DNA from: Reutealis trisperma
Lineage: Eukaryota > Streptophyta > Magnoliopsida > Malpighiales > Euphorbiaceae
Reading direction: 5' to 3'
DNA: 64,000 nt
Assembly: GCA_947687605.1 (NCBI GenBank)
Contig: CANTUT010000019.1
Span: forward strand, 2,046,001-2,110,000
The notes beneath the pieces were generated by a model. It was not told the origin of the DNA. It worked only from the letters and a program-made list of their open reading frames with translations, and did not search any database. Below, piece by piece: positions 62,130 through 64,000 of the stretch (position 1 is its first letter; every line of letters starts with the position of its first letter). The translations under genes were made by a program, and so were the position numbers.

Positions 62130-64000
62130 ATGGAAATTACCAAAGACCAAATCACCACTCTTCTCGATAACGACCTCTACAGCTCGGCTCAAATGCTCGT
62201 AAGTGCTTGCACATTCGAAATTATCACTTAACCCTCTCTATTTATCTATTACTATGATTCAATTAGAAACACTGATGCCTTTTATTTGAAAATAGGGTTG
62301 CTTTCTTGTTTCATCGTCTTCTATTAATCCTGAAACCAACCCTCAGCTCAAGGCCGAAAATCTGGTAGCTGTTTTGCATTTCCTTTCTTTTTTTTCAAAT
62401 ATTTACATCGTCACTGTATGTGCTCACAGTTTATTTCATTGTTCCAGATTTTTCTTGGAGACGCATTGTTTCGTGATAGGGAATTTCGCAGGGCAATTGT
62501 GAGTTATTTCAAATTTATGGATATAAATGTTTTTTTTGAAGAATTCTAAAGAGTTATTTTGCTTTGTTATTTTGGTGCCAGCACACGTACAAGCAGGCTT
62601 TGCAGTACTATAAGATAATTCCTAAACAAAATTCCACAGCTCCTAGAAGTTCATTATCGAACAGGTCTTCTTCTCCGAATTCTTTTAACATTTCGGCAAT
62701 CAATGAAAATGAGGTAGCTTTTTTTTTTATTTATTAATTTTTTTTTTTCAAAAGTGAAGCGACTAATGTTTGTGAATTGTATGCTTGATGATGAATTTTC
62801 TGAGACAGGTGAAGCTCAAGATTGCGTCTTGTCATTCTTCCTTGAATGAAACTAGAGCAGCACTTGTTGAGGTTTTACTTCCCTAGTCTTTGCTTGCTAT
62901 TTATTTCTGTTTTGTTACCTTTTTACGTGTAAGGTGTAAACTTATATTGCTTTGCCATTAGAATGCTTACTTTTATTTCACAACTTCTAAACTTATTAGT
63001 GTTTCATTTTGATGTTCTCTCTGTGTTGTCACTTAATATATCACTTATATTTTACGAATTCCATTTGGTGTGAGGAAATATGACATTTTTGTTATTGGAT
63101 ATATTTACAAGTTAATCAGACGATATGTAGTACTTTCTCCATTTGTTTCTTTTCTCATATGAGTTCTATTTTGCAGATGGAGGGAATTCCCAGTAAAGCT
63201 AGAACTTTACAGATGAGTCTATTAATGGCGAAGCTTTATCGGAACTCTAGACATAATCGCTTTGCTATTGCCTGTTACAAGGAGTGTTTAAGGTTTGTGA
63301 AGTTCAATTTGTTGCAAGGGGCTAGCCCTCCCTTATTCTGTAAAACTCTGAATCCCATTCAATCCCCTCGGTCTCATTGCTGAGGTACTTGCCAGCAATG
63401 CTAGTTAGCACTTAGCACCTATCATATTGTTTTGCTTATGCCAATTTTCCTTCTTCTAACACATTAATAAGTGCAGGATGTTTTAATTTTTTTTCCCCAA
63501 TATAATATTACTTCTACGCATACAATGGATGCGCTCATATTGATCTTAGGTTATAAACATTGTGGTATGCTTTCAATAAGTTCTTTTTCCTCTATCTAGA
63601 TGTTGAAACATGTAAATTCACAGATAATCATGTGATCGAAAATAAATTAAAGCTTGTTTTGACAATCTCTTATTGCCTTAGGAACATACAATGGTACAGG
63701 TACCTTTTTTTTTTTTTATACATCCTGTTTAATTTGGATTGCTCGGCATTCAAATAAATTTTAACTATATTCTAATTATTACCTTTTGATCATCTCACAA
63801 GTGTTGCAAAATGTATCTCATCATACTTTGACTAATGTATGTGTGCAGTTGCTGTCAATTATATTTACCATACAGAGTTTTCCTATGGAGTGAATGTTGG
63901 TTAACATACATATGCGTCAAACTGCCCATTTTTTCAAGTAATATTGTTATATTGACATTCTGAATTATATGTCCTCTTACCCTCTCTGCAGACATTGTCC
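62130..64000 (+). CDS. APC7: Anaphase-promoting complex subunit 7, N-terminal part
   Basis: TPR-repeat subunit of the APC/C ubiquitin ligase, which drives mitotic exit; the plant orthologue is At2g39090. Exons: 62130-62198, 62296-62364, 62448-62498, 62582-62713, 62809-62871, 63177-63292 and the start of the next at 63992, cut by the window end. Phases agree throughout, giving about 169 residues. Landmarks of plant APC7: MEITKDQITTLLDNDLYSSA, MLGCFLVSSSS, QLKAENLIFLGDALF, RRAIHTYKQALQYY, ISAINENEVKLKIASCH, and finally CYKECLRHCP. The first TPR helices are recognisable at about residues 39-75. The start is the ATG at 62130, in the family position. There is no sign of decay. Confidence 0.93.

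Noticed and set aside
1..64000. CRISPR arrays, operons, phage or plasmid functions
   Set aside because: The window is plant nuclear DNA. Repeats are microsatellites, tandem duplications or transposon remnants, and no regularly spaced repeat array was seen.

Overview
The window is nuclear DNA of a flowering plant, a eudicot and probably a rosid. It is AT-rich, its genes are split by GT..AG introns, and intergenic and intronic DNA holds long (TA)n microsatellites and remnants of plant transposons. Every well-supported protein matches a plant nuclear gene family. The family assignments come from recognising protein sequence, not from a database search. The species cannot be fixed from the sequence; a Malpighiales-type rosid is only a guess. 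Exon boundaries were worked out by hand from splice sites and reading phase and close in frame for every gene described.

Layout from left to right: (1) 1-6.9 kb, minus strand: the 5' half of an ALWAYS EARLY (LIN9/ALY) gene, running off the left edge. (2) 8.1-10.3 kb, plus: mitochondrial ribosomal protein uL14 of the HUELLENLOS type. (3) 14.6-21.1 kb, plus: a five-finger CCCH zinc-finger protein (AtC3H58/C3H32 type) with a 3.9-kb last intron. (4) 23.5-24.5 kb, minus: a single-exon AP2/ERF factor, the PUCHI orthologue. (5) 24.6-34.1 kb: about 9.5 kb of AT-rich DNA with no gene I can support, only MITE- or SINE-like pieces and microsatellites. (6) 34.1-38.3 kb, minus: chloroplast Obg GTPase (OBGC). 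(7) 38.4-41.8 kb: a promoter region and a retroelement-like block. (8) 41.8-44.0 kb, minus: a membrane-anchored receptor-like pseudokinase. (9) 44-53.6 kb: repeat-rich DNA. (10) 53.9-57.7 kb, plus: FASS/TONNEAU2, the PP2A B'' subunit. (11) 58.8-61.6 kb, minus: a Topors-like RING E3 ligase carrying a DNA transposon in an intron. (12) 62.1 kb to the end, plus: APC7, cut by the right edge.

The genes are not a functional cluster. Their order is nevertheless informative: CCCH, PUCHI, OBGC and FASS are, to my knowledge, consecutive loci on Arabidopsis chromosome 5 (At5g18550 to At5g18580), and the RING/APC7 pair corresponds to neighbours on chromosome 2 (At2g39100/At2g39090). The window thus joins two conserved blocks, with a pseudokinase inserted between OBGC and FASS.

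No previously undescribed multi-gene system is visible. The most useful unusual observations are the kinase with HKN and DAG motifs, an 895-bp transposon with a 7-bp target duplication inside the RING gene, a 49-bp tandem duplication across the FASS stop codon, an (AT)27 tract directly behind the PUCHI stop codon, and a possible uORF ending nine bases before the FASS start codon.
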